Positions 14,239 through 16,124 of a stretch of 16,124 nt of DNA are shown piece by piece (the stretch's first letter is position 1; each line of letters starts with the position of its first letter). The position numbers were made by a program, and so were the translations under genes. This stretch comes from Actinomycetes bacterium. Its GTDB lineage: Bacteria; Actinomycetota; Acidimicrobiia; Acidimicrobiales; RAAP-2. Below the pieces are notes generated by a model. The model did no database searches and was not told the DNA's origin. It was given only the letters and a program-made list of their open reading frames with translations. Location: positions 1-16,124 of the forward strand of contig JAJZSX010000018.1 in NCBI GenBank assembly GCA_021849435.1, written 5' to 3'.

Positions 14239-14273
14239 GGCCTCGGGTCAGCGCTGCCCCGTTAGGTGACGCT

Positions 14274-16124
14274 ATGACAAGAACCCTCTACGACCCCTCT
14301 TTCGAGCATGACGCGTGTGGCGTCGGGATGATCGCGGACCTGACACGCCGTCCGAGCCACCAGACTGTTTCCGACGCACTGACGATCCTCGAGAATCTCG
14401 AACACCGCGGGGCCACCGGTGCCGACCCCGATTCGGGCGACGGTGCGGGAGTCCTCCTGCAGATCCCCGACGCGGCGATCCGGACGTGGTTCGGCGACGC
14501 GGTGCCGCCCATCGGCGAGTACGGCGTCGCCCACTGGATGATCGACCGTACGCGCCACGTCGAGAGGGTCCGCGACGACATCACCGACGCCGCGACGCGC
14601 GTGGGCCTGACCAGTCTCGGCTGGCGCGAGGTCCCGGTCAACTCGTCGATCCTCGGCGCGACCTCGGCGGCGAGCGAGCCGAGCTTTGTCATACAGCTGT
14701 TTCGAGGCGTCGAGGCGATGTCGACGCGCGAACTCGAGGACGCGTTGTTCTGCCTACGCCGATTCGTCGAACACGGGGGTGGCGTGTACGGCGCCTCGTG
14801 CTCGGCGAACGTGTTGATCTACAAGGGCATGTTGAGTGCTCCCCAGCTTCGCCGGTACTTCCTGGACCTCACGGACCCGAATCTGCAGTCGGCGGTCGCC
14901 GTTGTGCACAGCCGTTTCTCGACGAATACCTTGCCGCGCTGGGAGCTCGCCCAACCATTCCGCTACATCGCCCACAACGGCGAGATAAACACCATCCGGG
15001 GCAACCGGAATTGGATCCACGCGCGCGAGACGACACTGCGCGCCCCGACGCTGCCCGTCGACCTCGGCGAGCTCACGCCCATCATCACCGAGTCGATGAG
15101 TGACTCGGCGAGCTTCGACGAGGTCGTCGAGCTCCTGGTGAGAGGCGGGCGTACGTTGCCCCACGCCATCCTCATGATGATCCCCGAGGCGTGGGAGCGC
15201 TCCACGGCGATGGACGAGCGACGCCGCGACTTCTACCGCTACCACGCGGCGCTGATGGAGCCCTGGGACGGCCCCGCGTCGATCACCTTCTGTGATGGCA
15301 CCGTCGTGGGCGCGGTACTCGACCGAAACGGTCTGAGACCCGCGCGCTACTGGGTGACCGACGACGACCGGGTGATTTTCGCGAGCGAGGTCGGGGTGCT
15401 GCCCATCGACCCGACATCGGTGATCCGCAAGGGCCGCCTCCAGCCCGGCCGCGTTTTCCTCGTCGATCTCGCCGAAGGCCGAATCGTCGACGACGACGAG
15501 GTGAAGTCCGATCTCGCGCGACGCGCCCCGTACGGCGAATGGCTCCGCGACCAGCAGGTGACCCTCGAGGACCTCGACGCGCGCCCGATGCTGCTGCCCA
15601 GTTACGCCTCGGTGCGCCAACGCCAACGCAACTTCGGCTACAGCGACGAGGACCTGCGCCTCATCATGCGCCACATGGCCCAGGTGGGGGAGGAGCCGAT
15701 CGGATCGATGGGCTCTGACAGCGCCCTGCCGGTCCTGTCACGACGGCCCCGGTCGATCTTCGACTACTTCAGCCAACTTTTCGCACAAGTCACCAACCCG
15801 CCCCTTGACGCAATTCGCGAGGAACTCGTCACCTCGACACGCGTCACCATCGGCGGGGAAGACAACCTGCTGAGCGAATCCCCGGCGCACTGCCACCAGA
15901 TCGTGCTGGCCTCGCCGGTGCTCAGTATCGAGGACCTGGCGAAGTTGCGCTACGTCAACGAGAATGACCACGTCGACGGATTCTCGCCCTTCGCCCTGGA
16001 CGGGCTGTTCCCCGTCGAGGGGCCCGAGAGTGATGGTGAGCGTCTCGCCGCCGCCATCGACCACATCGCCGACCAGACCGTGGCGGCCGTGCGCGCGGGC
16101 GCCAACCTCGTGATCCTCTCGGAC
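14274..16124 (+). CDS. gltB: Glutamate synthase (NADPH) large subunit, N-terminal part (runs off window)
   Basis: An open frame of 617 codons reaching the window end; full-length GltB is about 1500 aa. It makes two glutamates from glutamine and 2-oxoglutarate in ammonium assimilation, with the GltD subunit. The class II glutaminase domain begins near the N-terminus: YDPSFEHDACGVG puts the nucleophile at Cys15 after a short propeptide. HSRFSTNTLPRWELAQPF starts at 212, HNGEINTIRGN at 234, and GVLDRNGLRPARYW-like sequence follows (here GAVLDRNGLRPARYW). The central domain starts by about residue 450-480 (PSYASVRQRQRNFGY, EEPIGSMGSDSALPVLS, YFSQLFAQVTNPPLD). The FMN and iron-sulfur parts lie outside. 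ATG 14274 is preceded by TTAGGTGA. Confidence 0.96.
   Translation, partial: MTRTLYDPSFEHDACGVGMIADLTRRPSHQTVSDALTILENLEHRGATGADPDSGDGAGVLLQIPDAAIRTWFGDAVPPIGEYGVAHWMIDRTRHVERVRDDITDAATRVGLTSLGWREVPVNSSILGATSAASEPSFVIQLFRGVEAMSTRELEDALFCLRRFVEHGGGVYGASCSANVLIYKGMLSAPQLRRYFLDLTDPNLQSAVAVVHSRFSTNTLPRWELAQPFRYIAHNGEINTIRGNRNWIHARETTLRAPTLPVDLGELTPIITESMSDSASFDEVVELLVRGGRTLPHAILMMIPEAWERSTAMDERRRDFYRYHAALMEPWDGPASITFCDGTVVGAVLDRNGLRPARYWVTDDDRVIFASEVGVLPIDPTSVIRKGRLQPGRVFLVDLAEGRIVDDDEVKSDLARRAPYGEWLRDQQVTLEDLDARPMLLPSYASVRQRQRNFGYSDEDLRLIMRHMAQVGEEPIGSMGSDSALPVLSRRPRSIFDYFSQLFAQVTNPPLDAIREELVTSTRVTIGGEDNLLSESPAHCHQIVLASPVLSIEDLAKLRYVNENDHVDGFSPFALDGLFPVEGPESDGERLAAAIDHIADQTVAAVRAGANLVILSD

Overview
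The window looks like a moderately high-GC actinobacterial chromosome, most plausibly of the Acidimicrobiia. The reasons are a GAF-ANTAR regulator, GTG starts, strong G/C bias at third codon positions in most genes, and mycobacterial-type regulatory motifs. The class-level assignment is inference; the phylum is fairly safe. Most of the window is ordinary central metabolism, with one long region (9659-11439) in which no convincing gene is visible.

Layout. At 1-473 is the 3' end of trpA. A regulatory gap then holds a perfect DosR/DevR-type core palindrome and a CRP-type palindrome ahead of satP (655-1218), an acetate uptake channel that ends in a strong intrinsic terminator. Two acetyl-CoA synthetase genes follow in tandem: acs1 (1748-3880), with much A/T-richer codon use, and acs2 (4062-6032), with native-looking codon use. 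Together satP, acs1 and acs2 form an acetate uptake and activation module. A 14-bp-stem terminator separates acs2 from the convergent minus-strand genes: a DAO-family flavoprotein amine oxidase (6082-7494) and an Old Yellow Enzyme of the YqjM/NamA class (7623-8693). A fumarylacetoacetate-hydrolase-family gene (8807-9658) diverges from the latter.

The stretch 9659-11439 has no recognisable protein gene. It does hold strong hairpins, a 27-bp near-perfect inverted repeat enclosing 83 nt (10761-10897), and a minus-strand intrinsic terminator (10634-10659) with no assigned gene upstream of it. A GAF-ANTAR antiterminator-type regulator (11440-12183, minus) comes next, then tRNA-Pro(GGG) (12663-12741, minus), then a tight minus-strand operon thiO-thiS-51-aa ORF that supplies part of thiamine thiazole synthesis but lacks thiG. 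thiO is divergent from gltB (14274 to the window end), the N-terminal part of the glutamate synthase large subunit.

I found no defence system, CRISPR array or complete mobile element. The items most worth a second look are the acetate-module regulatory sites, the mirror-image repeat at 10761-10897, the orphan terminator beside it, and the unidentified 51-aa gene at the end of the thi operon.
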